A stretch of 64,000 nt of DNA, from positions 85,723 to 149,722 of the forward strand of contig JAEDJD010000004.1 in assembly GCA_016296505.1 (NCBI GenBank). The letters run 5' to 3'. This document shows, piece after piece, positions 18,624 to 28,221 of the stretch. Every line of letters begins with the position of its first letter. Position 1 is the first letter of the stretch. The position numbers and the translations under genes were made by a program. The notes under the pieces are model-generated. The model saw only the letters and a program-made list of their open reading frames with translations. It was not told where the DNA came from and ran no database searches. The DNA is from Oscillospiraceae bacterium. Lineage in GTDB: Bacteria; Bacillota; Clostridia; Oscillospirales; Ruminococcaceae.

Positions 18624-19031
18624 TCATTCTTTCATGGAGGATACGCGCAGACGATTCATGGCACGCTTGAGCTTCATTTCTGCAAATACAAGCTCCTGCT
18701 GCTCCTTACTGTTCTCCTTACGGCGGATCGCGTCCTGTGCGGAGCGCTTTGCCCAATCTACGTCGATATCCTCTGCCCATTCGACCGCATTTGCAAGAAT
18801 CGCCGTTTGTGCCGGAGATACCTTGACCACGCCGCCGGAGAGCGCCGCCAGACGCTCTGTTCCATCCTGCATCGTAATTTTGATTGGACCGGATGGCAGT
18901 GCTGCAACATATTTTTCATGCTTTGCGAGAATGCCGACGTCGCCCTCTGTTGTCCGGACAATCACGCGCTGCACTTCATCCGAAAAAAATATCTTTTCCG
19001 GCGTTATGATTTGCAGAGAGAACGTGCTCAT
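18624..19031 (-). CDS. atpC: ATP synthase epsilon subunit
   Basis: A 135-residue epsilon subunit of F1. It has the N-terminal beta-sandwich (FSLQIITPEKIFFSDEVQRV, then EGDVGILAKHEKYVAAL) and a C-terminal helical hairpin rich in charged residues. It couples gamma rotation to F1 and can inhibit hydrolysis. It overlaps atpD by 4 bases and is the last atp gene. Confidence 0.95.
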   Translation of the reverse strand: MSTFSLQIITPEKIFFSDEVQRVIVRTTEGDVGILAKHEKYVAALPSGPIKITMQDGTERLAALSGGVVKVSPAQTAILANAVEWAEDIDVDWAKRSAQDAIRRKENSKEQQELVFAEMKLKRAMNRLRVSSMKE

Positions 19032-20452
19032 TCTGCTTCCTCCTCCAAGGCGTTTGCTTTTTCAAGCACATCGTCGATCGTTCCGGCAAACAGGAAAGCA
19101 GATTCCGGAATATCGTCATGCTCGCCGTCAATGATTTCACGGAAACCACGGATTGTCTCGGCAATCGGAACATATTTGCCCTCCATGCCGGTAAACTGCT
19201 CTGCAACCGTAAACGGCTGACTCAGGAAGCGCTGTACCTTACGTGCTCTGGACACTGTCAGCTTATCCTCGTCGGAAAGCTCATCCATACCCATGATCGC
19301 AATGATATCCTGAAGCTCCGTATAACGCTGAAGAATCGTCTGCACCTGCCGCGCTACGCGGTAATGCTCCTCGCCGACGATCTCCGGCGAAAGAATACGG
19401 GAACTGGATTCCAGCGGATCGACTGCCGGATAGATACCAAGCGACGCAATCTGACGCGAAAGAACCGTTGTTGCGTCCAGATGTGCAAAAGTCGTAGCCG
19501 GTGCCGGATCCGTCAGGTCGTCCGCAGGAACGTAAACCGCCTGCACGGATGTAATCGAGCCTTTGCCGGTCGAGGTGATACGCTCCTGCAGCGCGCCCAT
19601 TTCCGTTGCAAGCGTCGGCTGATAGCCAACCGCAGACGGCATACGTCCGAGCAGTGCGGAAACCTCCGAGCCTGCCTGCGTGAAACGGAAAATATTGTCA
19701 ATAAACAGCAGAACATCCTGTCCCTCCGTATCGCGGAAATACTCTGCCATCGTCAGTCCCGAAAGCGCCACACGCATTCTTGCGCCGGGCGGCTCGTTCA
19801 TCTGACCATAGACAAGACAGGTTTTTTCCAGAACGCCGCTGTCCTTCATTTCGTGATACAGGTCGTTGCCCTCACGGGTACGCTCGCCGACGCCCGAAAA
19901 TACCGAAATGCCGCCGTGCTGATTCGCAACATTGTTAATCAGCTCCTGAATCAAAACGGTTTTACCGACGCCCGCGCCGCCGAACAGACCTATCTTACCA
20001 CCTTTTAAGTACGGTGCAATCAGGTCAATAACCTTGATACCGGTTTCCAGCACCTCGCTGCTCGCCGCCTGCTCCTCATAGGAGGGCGCGTCGCGATGAA
20101 TCGGCCAGCGTTCCTGCGTTTCGGGCGCAGGCTGCTCGTCAACCGGATCGCCAAGCAGATTAAATACTCTGCCCAGCGTTTCTCTGCCGACCGGGACACG
20201 AATCGGGCTGCCGGTATCGACCGCTTCCAATCCGCGAACAAGTCCGTCCGTACTGCTCATTGCGATGCAGCGAACGATATCGTCACCGATATGCTGTGCA
20301 ACTTCCAGCACAAGCTTCTGACCATTGTTATCGCATTCAATTGCATTGAGCAGTCTGGGCAGCTCGCGCTTCTGGAAACGCACGTCAACGACAGCACCGA
20401 TGATCTGCACGATCTTTCCGGTACCGCCGCGCTTGAATTCTTCGTTTGCCAT
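19028..20452 (-). CDS. atpD: ATP synthase beta subunit
   Basis: A 474-residue catalytic subunit. The Walker A P-loop is in GLFGGAGVGKTVLIQEL, the catalytic GER segment in SGVGERTREGNDLYHEM, and LLFIDNIFRFTQAGSEVSAL and ALLGRMPSAVGYQPTL match the family. It makes ATP at the alpha/beta interface. Its position between gamma and epsilon is standard. Confidence 0.98.
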   Translation of the reverse strand: MANEEFKRGGTGKIVQIIGAVVDVRFQKRELPRLLNAIECDNNGQKLVLEVAQHIGDDIVRCIAMSSTDGLVRGLEAVDTGSPIRVPVGRETLGRVFNLLGDPVDEQPAPETQERWPIHRDAPSYEEQAASSEVLETGIKVIDLIAPYLKGGKIGLFGGAGVGKTVLIQELINNVANQHGGISVFSGVGERTREGNDLYHEMKDSGVLEKTCLVYGQMNEPPGARMRVALSGLTMAEYFRDTEGQDVLLFIDNIFRFTQAGSEVSALLGRMPSAVGYQPTLATEMGALQERITSTGKGSITSVQAVYVPADDLTDPAPATTFAHLDATTVLSRQIASLGIYPAVDPLESSSRILSPEIVGEEHYRVARQVQTILQRYTELQDIIAIMGMDELSDEDKLTVSRARKVQRFLSQPFTVAEQFTGMEGKYVPIAETIRGFREIIDGEHDDIPESAFLFAGTIDDVLEKANALEEEAE

Positions 20453-20501
20453 GCTATCAGCTCACTACTTTCTGTAAAATAAATATGAAAAATATACCAT
20501 A

Positions 20502-21368
20502 TCAGCCCTGCGCATTGGCACCGGAAACAATTTCCGTCAGCTCCTGCGTAATAGAAGCCTGACGCGCACGGTTATATTTCAGCGAGAGATCGTCAATCAT
20601 TTCCTGCGCATTATCGGTTGCATTCTCCATTGCCATTCTGCGTGCAGCCTGCTCGGAAGCGTAGGTATCGACAATTGTACAATAGAGAATACCTGCCAGA
20701 TATTGCGGAATCAACGCGTCAAACACCGCTTCCGGATTCGGCTCATAATTGGTCAGGCTCCGCAAGCCGGAATTCCGTTCCAGATTCGGCACTGGAATCA
20801 CCTGCATCTGCCGTGCCTCCTGCGTCAGCGGCGAAACCATGTTTGTAAAGAATATCTCTACGCCGGAAAGATGTCCCTGTTTAAACAAATGTACAATATG
20901 CTCCGCCATATGCAATGCCGAATACATTGTAACATTTTCGCCAACGCCATCAAATGTACCGAGTAAAGGCAGCATGGATTTGGCATAATGCTCCGACGAC
21001 TTCTTTCCGACGGTCATCAGAACAATCCCTCTGCCCCGTGCCTGAAGTTCTTGGATTCGCTGATCTGCAAGCCGGAATACATTGAGATTAAATCCGCCTG
21101 CAAGTCCTCTGTCACCTGCCATGACAATCAGCAATACCGCGCCTGTGTCTCGTTCCTCCGTATAGACCGAATGAAATCCGACCGCTTCGGAGGCGACCTC
21201 GCTCATCGTCTGATACAGGAGATTGAAGAACGGGATTGCCTGTTCCGAGCGCTCCTTTGCCTTGCGCAGCTTCGAGGACGAAACAAGCTCCATTGCCTTT
21301 GTGATCTGCATTGTGCTTTCGACGCTTTTGATCCGGCGCTTGATCGCTTTCATATTAGAAGCAGCCAT
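20502..21368 (-). CDS. atpG: ATP synthase gamma subunit
   Basis: A 288-residue central-stalk subunit with conserved ends: MKAIKRRIKSVESTMQITKA at the N-terminus and RMAMENATDNAQEMIDDLSL, then RARQASITQELTEIVSGA at the C-terminus. Both ends form the coiled coil that rotates inside the alpha3beta3 ring. Confidence 0.97.
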   Translation of the reverse strand: MAASNMKAIKRRIKSVESTMQITKAMELVSSSKLRKAKERSEQAIPFFNLLYQTMSEVASEAVGFHSVYTEERDTGAVLLIVMAGDRGLAGGFNLNVFRLADQRIQELQARGRGIVLMTVGKKSSEHYAKSMLPLLGTFDGVGENVTMYSALHMAEHIVHLFKQGHLSGVEIFFTNMVSPLTQEARQMQVIPVPNLERNSGLRSLTNYEPNPEAVFDALIPQYLAGILYCTIVDTYASEQAARRMAMENATDNAQEMIDDLSLKYNRARQASITQELTEIVSGANAQG

Positions 21369-21383
21369 TGTTCACACCTCCGG

Positions 21384-22889
21384 TCAGACAAAGCGCTGCA
21401 CAAAGTCCGTGATGACGGTTTTTAGCGCATCGGCTGTCTCCGGCAGCAGTTTTCCTGTATCGGTAATCGAATCCGTGATCTCGCTATGCGCTTCGTGGAT
21501 TTCTCGGAGCAGCGCGTCCTCAAACTCGGCGATCCGCTTGACCGGTACATCGCGCAGCAGATTATTCGTAACTGCATAGAGAACCACAACCTGATCCGTT
21601 GCGGACAGCGGACTATTCTTGCCCTGCTTCAGCACCTCAACCACGCGCTCGCCCTTTTCCAGACGATCCTTGGTATCTCTGTCGAGATCCGAGCCGAACT
21701 GCGAAAACGCTTGCAATTCACGATACTGCGAATAGGTCAGCTTCAAAGAGCCGGAAACCTTTTTCATCGCAGGAATCTGCGCGGCAGAGCCGACGCGGGA
21801 TACTGAAATACCCGGATTGACTGCCGGACGGATACCCGCATTGAACAGATCGGTTTCAAGAAAAATCTGTCCGTCGGTAATCGAAATCACATTGGTCGGA
21901 ATATAAGCGGAAACGTCGCCAGCCTGCGTTTCGATAATCGGAAGCGCAGTCAGCGAACCGCCGCCGTAATTTTCATTGAGGCAGCACGCACGCTCCAGCA
22001 GACGGGAATGCAGATAGAATACGTCGCCCGGATACGCCTCGCGTCCCGGCGGTCGCTTGAGGAGCAGCGAAAGCGTGCGGTACGCCACGGCGTGCTTTGA
22101 AAGATCATCATAAACAATCAGCACATCCTTGCCCTGATCGGTAAAGTATTCGCCCATCGTACAACCGGAATACGGTGCGATATACTGTAACGGCGCAAGT
22201 TCCGAAGCCGTTGCCGAAACAACGATCGTATAAGGCATTGCCTCCGCCTTAGTCAGCGTCTCCACCACATTTGCGACGGTCGAACGCTTCTGTCCGATTG
22301 CGACATAAATACAAATGACATCCTTGTCCTTCTGGTTTATGATGGTATCGAGCGCGATTGTGGTCTTGCCGGTCTGACGGTCGCCGATAATCAGCTCACG
22401 CTGACCTCTGCCGATCGGGATCATGGAGTCAATCGCCTTGATACCCGTTTGCATCGGCTCATGCACGGATTTTCTCGTGATGATACCCGGTGCGATTTTC
22501 TCGATCGGCATCGTTTGATTGGTCAGAATCGGACCCTTTCCGTCAATCGGCTCGCCGAGCGCATTGACGACTCTGCCAAGCAGCTCCTCGCCGACTGGTA
22601 CCGATACAATCTGGTTTGTACGCTTGACGCTCGTGCCTTCCTTGATATTGTGGTCGGAGCCGAGCAGAACGGCACCGACAAAATCATGCTCCAGATTGAG
22701 CGCCATACCGGAGACGCCGCCTTCAAATTCCAGCAGCTCGCCGGACATACATTGCTCCAGTCCGTGAATATTTGCGATGCCGTCGCCGACGGTGATTACC
22801 GTACCGACATCGGCAAGATTCAGCTTTGCTTCATAGTTTTTCAACTGCTCCTTAATGATACCGGTTATTTCATCTGGTCTTAAATTCAT
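21384..22889 (-). CDS. atpA: ATP synthase alpha subunit
   Basis: A 501-residue alpha subunit. It has the P-loop GDRQTGKTTIALDTIINQK, the adenine-binding region SVSRVGSAAQ and the N-terminal helix that contacts delta (RPDEITGIIKEQLKNYE). It carries non-catalytic nucleotide sites. It starts 26 bases after atpH ends. Confidence 0.98.
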   Translation of the reverse strand: MNLRPDEITGIIKEQLKNYEAKLNLADVGTVITVGDGIANIHGLEQCMSGELLEFEGGVSGMALNLEHDFVGAVLLGSDHNIKEGTSVKRTNQIVSVPVGEELLGRVVNALGEPIDGKGPILTNQTMPIEKIAPGIITRKSVHEPMQTGIKAIDSMIPIGRGQRELIIGDRQTGKTTIALDTIINQKDKDVICIYVAIGQKRSTVANVVETLTKAEAMPYTIVVSATASELAPLQYIAPYSGCTMGEYFTDQGKDVLIVYDDLSKHAVAYRTLSLLLKRPPGREAYPGDVFYLHSRLLERACCLNENYGGGSLTALPIIETQAGDVSAYIPTNVISITDGQIFLETDLFNAGIRPAVNPGISVSRVGSAAQIPAMKKVSGSLKLTYSQYRELQAFSQFGSDLDRDTKDRLEKGERVVEVLKQGKNSPLSATDQVVVLYAVTNNLLRDVPVKRIAEFEDALLREIHEAHSEITDSITDTGKLLPETADALKTVITDFVQRFV

Positions 22890-22915
22890 GTTGCACCTTC
22901 TTATAAGGGATGCGT

Positions 22916-23446
22916 TCAGGAAAGCCGTTCCTTTAACGCATCCAAACGATATTTCACACTGTTATCAATTCGGGTATCTCCATACTGCACGATCACGCCG
23001 CCGAGAATACTCCTGTCAATCCGTTCGGTCATGCGGATCGTCTGACGCAGTTTTTTCGCAAGCGACGCACGAAGCCGTTCTTTCTGATCGGGATTCAGCG
23101 CAACGGCAGTCGTCACGATGACATCCGTTGTATCCTGATATTCGAGCATTTTTGCGTCGAAATCATCTGCAATCTCACGCAGGAAACGAACGCGTCCATG
23201 TTCAATCAGCAGGAAAATCAGACGGCTTGCAAAACTGTCGTCACCGAAGATTTTTTTGGCAATTCTCAGTCGCTCATCGACAGAAATTGTCGGCAGTGAA
23301 AGCAGATTTGTCAGATCGGGATTCAGCGAAAACAGAACTGCACACTGCCGCAGATCGGAACGCGTTTCCTGCAAGGCAGCGTCGCCCTTTTCCATCGCGA
23401 ACGAGAACAGCGCATTTGCGTAAACCGAAGAAATCTCGGAACTCAC
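22916..23446 (-). CDS. atpH: ATP synthase delta subunit
   Basis: A 176-residue peripheral-stalk subunit of OSCP type. The N-terminal helical bundle (VYANALFSFAMEKGDAALQE) and the conserved C-terminal signature (ERIDRSILGGVIVQYGDTRI) are present. It links the b-subunit stalk to the top of F1. It overlaps atpF by 4 bases. Confidence 0.95.
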   Translation of the reverse strand: MSSEISSVYANALFSFAMEKGDAALQETRSDLRQCAVLFSLNPDLTNLLSLPTISVDERLRIAKKIFGDDSFASRLIFLLIEHGRVRFLREIADDFDAKMLEYQDTTDVIVTTAVALNPDQKERLRASLAKKLRQTIRMTERIDRSILGGVIVQYGDTRIDNSVKYRLDALKERLS

Positions 23447-23943
23447 TGCACATCACCCACCGAATCAATAAATTCATCAATCAGTCTTGCGTGATCCGCC
23501 TGATTGATCTCACGCTCAACAACCTTCTCTGCGACCATCACGGCAAGTCCGGAAACCTCGCTGCGCAACGCGCTTTCCGCCCTGCGGCGTTCGCGCTCCA
23601 GCTCATCGCGGTTCTGCTGCATAATGCCGGCAGCCTCCGTTTTTGCCTGTGCAATGATTTCATCGGAACGCTGCTGCGCCTTTCGCGTCGCATTGCGAAG
23701 CATTGCAGCGGATTCCTCCTTGGCGTTTGCGAGCTTTTCGGTATATTCCGTTTCAGCCGCCTGCGCACGGGAACGCGCGTCCTCTGCGTCCTGCATAGTC
23801 TGATCGACCGCTGCCTGACGCTCCGACAATATCTTCTGTACCGGCTTGAACAGAACGCGTTTCAATCCGAAAAACAGAATCAGCGTATTGCACAGCGTAA
23901 AGAGAATGGTGCCGAGATCAATGGATAAAAATCCAAGCTTCAT
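23443..23943 (-). CDS. atpF: ATP synthase b subunit
   Basis: A 166-residue stator subunit. One N-terminal membrane helix (LGTILFTLCNTLILFFGLKR) is followed by a long charged coiled coil (ERQAAVDQTMQDAEDARSRA and onward). It anchors F1 to the a subunit. Confidence 0.95.
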   Translation of the reverse strand: MKLGFLSIDLGTILFTLCNTLILFFGLKRVLFKPVQKILSERQAAVDQTMQDAEDARSRAQAAETEYTEKLANAKEESAAMLRNATRKAQQRSDEIIAQAKTEAAGIMQQNRDELERERRRAESALRSEVSGLAVMVAEKVVEREINQADHARLIDEFIDSVGDVQ

Positions 23944-23984
23944 GTAATATCAGCCTCTCTTATCGTATTTGCTGCTGTGCCGAA

Positions 23985-24245
23985 TCAGGTGAACGGCTTG
24001 AGGAAGATCAGCAGCAGCGCGATAATCAGACCGTAAATACCGGTAGACTCCGCGACGGCGCAGCCGACAAACATCGTTCTCGTAACGGCGCCGGACGCTT
24101 CCGGCTGTCTTGCGATCGCCTCGCAAGCCTTACCAACCGCATAGCCTTCACCGATACCGGGTCCGATACCTGCGATCATTGCAAGACCCGCACCGATTGC
24201 AGAGCCTGCCAGAATAATTGCTTCACCCATGTCCATAGGTTCCAT
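23985..24245 (-). CDS. atpE: ATP synthase c subunit with two-carboxylate ion-binding motif
   Basis: An 86-residue double-helix hairpin forming the rotor ring. Helix 1 has GIGPGIGEGYAVGK with Glu33; the loop is ARQPEA; helix 2 has CAVAESTGIYGL with Val64, Glu66, Ser67 and Thr68. Glu66 is the essential carboxylate. The Ser-Thr after it and a second acidic residue at position 33, where Na+ rotors such as that of Ilyobacter have Gln32, form the two-carboxylate Na+-binding pattern described for the Fusobacterium nucleatum c-ring. Na+ coupling is therefore likely, by inference. Confidence 0.96.
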   Translation of the reverse strand: MEPMDMGEAIILAGSAIGAGLAMIAGIGPGIGEGYAVGKACEAIARQPEASGAVTRTMFVGCAVAESTGIYGLIIALLLIFLKPFT

Positions 24246-24287
24246 AAGTATAATCCTCCTTGATAAAATATCCTTTGGTTGAATTGG

Positions 24288-25067
24288 TTATGCGGCTTCA
24301 TCCTCCGCAGGACCTGCGTTGCTGATAAACACCATTGTCAGCATGATAAAGATGAACGCCTGCATAAAATCGGAAAACAAATCGAAATACAGCGACAGCA
24401 CTGCCGGAATACCGACCGTCAGCACAGGCACCTGCAAGTGGATCATGCGACTGAGGCTAGCCAGTCCGTAGTACACCAGTCCCATGATAATCGAGCCGCC
24501 TGCGATGTTGCCGAAGTGACGCAGCGCCATAGCCGTCGGAGTTGCGACCTCGCTCAGAATGTTGATCGGGAGCATGACCGGAATCGGATCGGTAAAGCCT
24601 TTCAGATAGCCGCCGATGCCGCCGTACTTGATCTTCGTCCATGTAATCAGGATAAACGTGATTGCCGACCATGTCAGCAAAACCGAAAAATCGGACGTCA
24701 CTGCGCGCACGCCAAGCAGACTGATCAGACTGCCGAATATGGAAAAGCAGAAGATCGTTGCAATATAGGGCGTGAACCAGAGCCAACGCTTTCCCATGGT
24801 GTCGCGCACCAGATTCGTGATCGCCTCGACCGCCATCTCCGCAATCGCCTGTCGTTTGGATACGGCTTTGATTTTCAGATTCCGCGTCAGAAAGAAGCAG
24901 GCGCCAAGAATCAATGCCATCACGATCCATTCCAGAATGATCGTTTCGGTGAAGTTGATTTTTAAACCGAACAGATCAAAGGTATACAGCACTTTCGGAC
25001 CTTCAACCGACAGCTCCTGCGGACCGGTCAGAATCTTCGGGAGCGTCATCATTGCCATGGAAGTCAT
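24288..25067 (-). CDS. atpB: ATP synthase a subunit
   Basis: A 259-residue membrane stator subunit with five to six TM segments. The essential arginine is in MALRHFGNIAGGSIIMG, and the terminal helices run from VPVLTVGIPAVLSLYFDLF through QAFIFIMLTMVFISNA. It forms the two half-channels for the coupling ion. It is the second gene of the operon. Confidence 0.96.
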   Translation of the reverse strand: MTSMAMMTLPKILTGPQELSVEGPKVLYTFDLFGLKINFTETIILEWIVMALILGACFFLTRNLKIKAVSKRQAIAEMAVEAITNLVRDTMGKRWLWFTPYIATIFCFSIFGSLISLLGVRAVTSDFSVLLTWSAITFILITWTKIKYGGIGGYLKGFTDPIPVMLPINILSEVATPTAMALRHFGNIAGGSIIMGLVYYGLASLSRMIHLQVPVLTVGIPAVLSLYFDLFSDFMQAFIFIMLTMVFISNAGPAEDEAA

Positions 25068-25072
25068 AAAAA

Positions 25073-25492
25073 TTATTTCTCACCTCTTTTTTGACCGGCA
25101 GTACCGCCGATTCCTTGGAAAACTGCGCCTGCCGTATAAATCAGGCGCGGATACAGCATCGGAATCACGACGGCGACCGGCGAAATATCGTTTCGCAGAA
25201 TCACCGATATCCCGAATGCCGCTGCGAATACGCCAAGCCGCATGGCATAAAACATCTGATAGCGCCGCTGATTTGTCACGCCGCTGCGTTTGGCGTCCGC
25301 AGCCATGCGTTCAACGCTGATTTTCAGCAGGAGCAGCGTTCCCAGCAGCACCGCAGTCCCCAGCAGCAGTCCGAGCGCAAAGGATAACGTCGCGCCGCAG
25401 ACAATCACACTGATGAGATACGCAGCAATATCCAGAAAAACGGTACGCTTCATAATGCTGCGAATCTCCTGCTGTAGAATCTCCGACGACAC
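25073..25492 (-). CDS. atpI: ATP synthase subunit I (AtpI-like)
   Basis: A 139-residue, four-TM AtpI/UncI-type protein, first gene of the operon. It has FLDIAAYLISVIVCGATLSF, GLLLGTAVLLGTLLLLKISV and a C-terminal pair ending RLIYTAGAVF. Family members assist c-ring assembly or Mg2+ supply. The call relies on length, topology and its position before atpB. Confidence 0.85.
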   Translation of the reverse strand: MSSEILQQEIRSIMKRTVFLDIAAYLISVIVCGATLSFALGLLLGTAVLLGTLLLLKISVERMAADAKRSGVTNQRRYQMFYAMRLGVFAAAFGISVILRNDISPVAVVIPMLYPRLIYTAGAVFQGIGGTAGQKRGEK

Positions 25493-25520
25493 AGAAACGC
25501 CCCCTTCCCAGTTCTCTCAT

Positions 25521-25549
25521 ATTATACCATAAATCAAGAAAAAATGCAA
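25521..25549 (-). promoter_or_regulatory. Promoter of the atpIBEFHAGDC operon
   Basis: Minus strand TTGCAT (complement of 25544-25549), 17-base spacer, TATAAT (complement of 25521-25526), 29 bases before atpI. Confidence 0.8.
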
Positions 25550-25707
25550 TGCTCCAGAGCATAGTTGTCATATTACAAAAACAGCCCTATCAGGAATCTG
25601 ATAAGGCGCCCAACTGCATTTTCCCTATTATTATAGCATACAGTTTTTCATTTGTCAAGCAATTCCGGATTCAGGATGAAAAGAAAGATAAAACAGACAA
25701 TTATACA

Positions 25708-25736
25708 TTGACATCCTATGCGGAATCCGGTATAAT
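25708..25736 (+). promoter_or_regulatory. Consensus promoter of the sugar ABC/GH105 operon
   Basis: TTGACA (25708-25713), 17-base spacer, TATAAT (25731-25736): a perfect consensus 60 bases before the binding-protein gene. No cre-like operator was picked out with confidence. Confidence 0.85.
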
Positions 25737-25795
25737 ATATACAGAATGCACACAGCAGCGTAAAAGAAGCTGCTGTATAAAATGGAGAGAATACT

Positions 25796-27088
25796 ATGCG
25801 AAAACGTGTGGGGACGCTTTGCATCATGACAACGCTCTCGCTCTGCGCAGCCGGCTGCGGCACGCGCGAACATCCTTCGGCAGACACCGCAATCCGTTTC
25901 TCATGGTGGGGCGGCGAATCGCGGCATCAGGCGACCGTGCAGGCGGTTCAGGCATTTGAAACGGCGCATCCGGACATTCGCGTTGCAACAGAATACGGCG
26001 CATGGAACGGATGGGAGGACGCCGTCGCCGCCGCGCTCTACGCCGGAACCGAGCCGGATGTCATGCAGGTCAATCAGAATTGGCTCAGCGACTATCAATC
26101 AGCCGAAAGCGGCTTTCTGGATCTCAATGCTTACAGCAATATCATCGACTTAACGCAATATGACGCAGATATTCTGGAAATGTGTACGGTGGACGGCGAG
26201 CTGCGCTGCATCCCGATCAGCGAGACCGGCAGAGTCTTTTTCTGGAATGAAACCGTATTTGCGTCCGCCGGAATTCCCGTGCCGGATTCCTATGCCGCGC
26301 TCTGCAAGGCGGGCAGAATATTTCAGGAAAAGCTTGGCGACGCGTATTATCCGCTGGCGCTCGGCTGGTATGACAGAATGCTGTTTGCCATATATCTGCT
26401 GCAATGCAAATACGGCAGAGAATGGACTGTGAACGGTGTCTTGCAGTATTCGGAAGCCGAACTCGCCGAGGCGCTCGGTATGATCGACCTGCTCGAAAAA
26501 ACGCACGTCATTCCGCCGCTGAAACAAATCGACGGCGGCGGCGCGGACAGCTTCGATAAGGATGAAAATTTTATTACCGGCAAATATGCAGGCATCTACG
26601 AATGGGATTCCTCAGCCGGAAAATTTATTGATTCGCTCGACAGCAGCCAAACGCTCACAATCGGAACGTATTTCACGGATTTAGGCGCATATCACGGCGG
26701 TTTTTCTAAAATTGCACAAGGCTTTGCAATCTCAAAGCATACGGAACATCCGGAAGCCTGTGCGGAACTGATCGCATATCTCGTCAGCGACGCGGAAGCC
26801 GTTCGGCTGCTCGGCATCGAACGCGGCGTTCCGCTGAATCATCAGGCATACGAAATCTGCGATACTGCGGGATTGTTGGGGAACATTTCCGCAGAGGCAA
26901 GTCAGCGTATGAACGATTGGCTTGGATTCCAGATTGCACCGGAATTTGAAAATGCAGCGCTGAAAGGTTCCGGCGGCGTCTACGAGGATGTATTCACTGG
27001 TCTGAGTTATGGTGATTATTCGATTTTCCAAGCGGCAGAACGGCTCTATGCCGGAATTCAAGCTGCCCTTGCCGGAGGCCAACCATGA
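25796..27088 (+). CDS. ABC transporter sugar-binding lipoprotein
   Basis: A 430-residue family 1 extracellular solute-binding protein. The lipobox LCAAGC (Cys21) in the signal peptide marks lipid anchoring. The mature part begins with IRFSWWGGESRHQATVQAV, typical of oligosaccharide-binding proteins, and contains YPLALGWYDRMLFAIY and WDSSAGKFIDSL. It should capture a plant-derived oligosaccharide for the two permeases downstream. The adjacent GH105 gene (ATGA overlap) points to unsaturated uronyl saccharides from pectin. No ATPase gene is in the operon, so a shared MsmK-like ATPase is expected elsewhere. Confidence 0.9.
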   Translation: MRKRVGTLCIMTTLSLCAAGCGTREHPSADTAIRFSWWGGESRHQATVQAVQAFETAHPDIRVATEYGAWNGWEDAVAAALYAGTEPDVMQVNQNWLSDYQSAESGFLDLNAYSNIIDLTQYDADILEMCTVDGELRCIPISETGRVFFWNETVFASAGIPVPDSYAALCKAGRIFQEKLGDAYYPLALGWYDRMLFAIYLLQCKYGREWTVNGVLQYSEAELAEALGMIDLLEKTHVIPPLKQIDGGGADSFDKDENFITGKYAGIYEWDSSAGKFIDSLDSSQTLTIGTYFTDLGAYHGGFSKIAQGFAISKHTEHPEACAELIAYLVSDAEAVRLLGIERGVPLNHQAYEICDTAGLLGNISAEASQRMNDWLGFQIAPEFENAALKGSGGVYEDVFTGLSYGDYSIFQAAERLYAGIQAALAGGQP

Positions 27089-28188
27089 CGACCTTGACCG
27101 AACTTTTTTTTCTGGATTATCTGCAAAACTATCAGCCGTTCAAGAACTATTGGAATTATGAGGACGGCTGCGTTTTGCTCGGCTGCATCCGGATGTATCA
27201 GGCAACCGGAAATTCAGCCTTTGCCCAATTTGTGCTGGATTATCTTTCAGAACGAATCCGCATGGACGGCAGAATTCCTACATATCCGGTGCAGCAATAT
27301 GCACTCGACAGCTTTCATTGCAGCAAGGCGCTGTTTTTTGCTGCCGATCTGACCGGAGAACCACGCTATGAACGTGCCATACATTGGCAGGCAGAGCAGA
27401 TTTTTCAGCATCCGCGCACAAAAAGCGGCATGATCTGGCATAAGGCGATTTATCCGCAGCAGGTCTGGATCGACGGCGTTTATATGGCTGCGCCGTTTTT
27501 CGCAGAATACGCAAGCCGTACCGGTCAGAACGACGTTTTCCGTGAGATCGGGCATTGGTTTGCATTTCTGCGTAAGCGACTGCGTGACGCGAAAACCGGA
27601 CTCTATTATCATGCGCTGGATGAGGCGAAAATTCAGCCGTGGGCAGATCCTGAAACCGGTCTTTCCGCATCGTTCTGGCTGCGCGGCGAAGGATGGTTTC
27701 TCATGGCGCTGACCGATACGCTTGCGCTGCTGCCGAAATCGGAAGCGAAACTGCGTCGTATGCTTGCCGATATATTGCGAGAAGCCTCAGAATCTCTGAT
27801 GCGCTATCGCAGCGGCAACGGTTTGTTCTGTCAGGTGATTGATCAACCTGAACTGACCGGAAATTATACGGAAACCTCCGGCAGCCTGATGGCCGCATAC
27901 GCATTTATGCGCGGCGCAGAACTGCACGCTCTGCCGGACGAAATGTTTGATTGCGGCGCGGAAATTCTACACAATATCGTGCAAAATAAGCTCTGTCAAG
28001 CCGCAGGCGGCGTCCTGCTGACCGATATCTGCGGCGCGGCAGGACTGGGCGGTGCGGTCTGTCGGGACGGCAGTTCTGCTTATTATCTTTCTGAACGCAT
28101 AACCGAAAACGATCCCAAGGGAGTCGGTGCACTCATGTCTGCACAGGCAATCCTGCTGACAAGCCGTACCGTCCCTCGTCATACATAA
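27085..28188 (+). CDS. GH105/GH88-type unsaturated uronyl hydrolase (YteR-like)
   Basis: A 367-residue alpha/alpha-barrel protein without a signal peptide. GMIWHKAIYPQQVWIDGVYM (W-x-D-G-x-Y-M) and SFWLRGEGWFLMALTDTL are hallmarks of the GH105/GH88 family. These enzymes hydrate and cleave the delta-4,5-unsaturated uronic acid from rhamnogalacturonan or ulvan fragments inside the cell. The Asp in WIDG and the Arg/Glu of LRGEGW match active-site positions known in YteR. It is translationally coupled to the binding protein (ATGA). Confidence 0.9.
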   Translation: MTTLTELFFLDYLQNYQPFKNYWNYEDGCVLLGCIRMYQATGNSAFAQFVLDYLSERIRMDGRIPTYPVQQYALDSFHCSKALFFAADLTGEPRYERAIHWQAEQIFQHPRTKSGMIWHKAIYPQQVWIDGVYMAAPFFAEYASRTGQNDVFREIGHWFAFLRKRLRDAKTGLYYHALDEAKIQPWADPETGLSASFWLRGEGWFLMALTDTLALLPKSEAKLRRMLADILREASESLMRYRSGNGLFCQVIDQPELTGNYTETSGSLMAAYAFMRGAELHALPDEMFDCGAEILHNIVQNKLCQAAGGVLLTDICGAAGLGGAVCRDGSSAYYLSERITENDPKGVGALMSAQAILLTSRTVPRHT

Positions 28189-28221
28189 TATACGCGGTAT
28201 GTTCCGCCGGAGTGTGATGCG

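Noticed and set aside
25585..25610. CCTATCAG/CTGATAAGG hairpin in the atp-ABC intergenic region as a terminator
   Set aside because: It lies between two divergent promoters with no upstream gene to terminate, and the T run is weak on the strand that matters.
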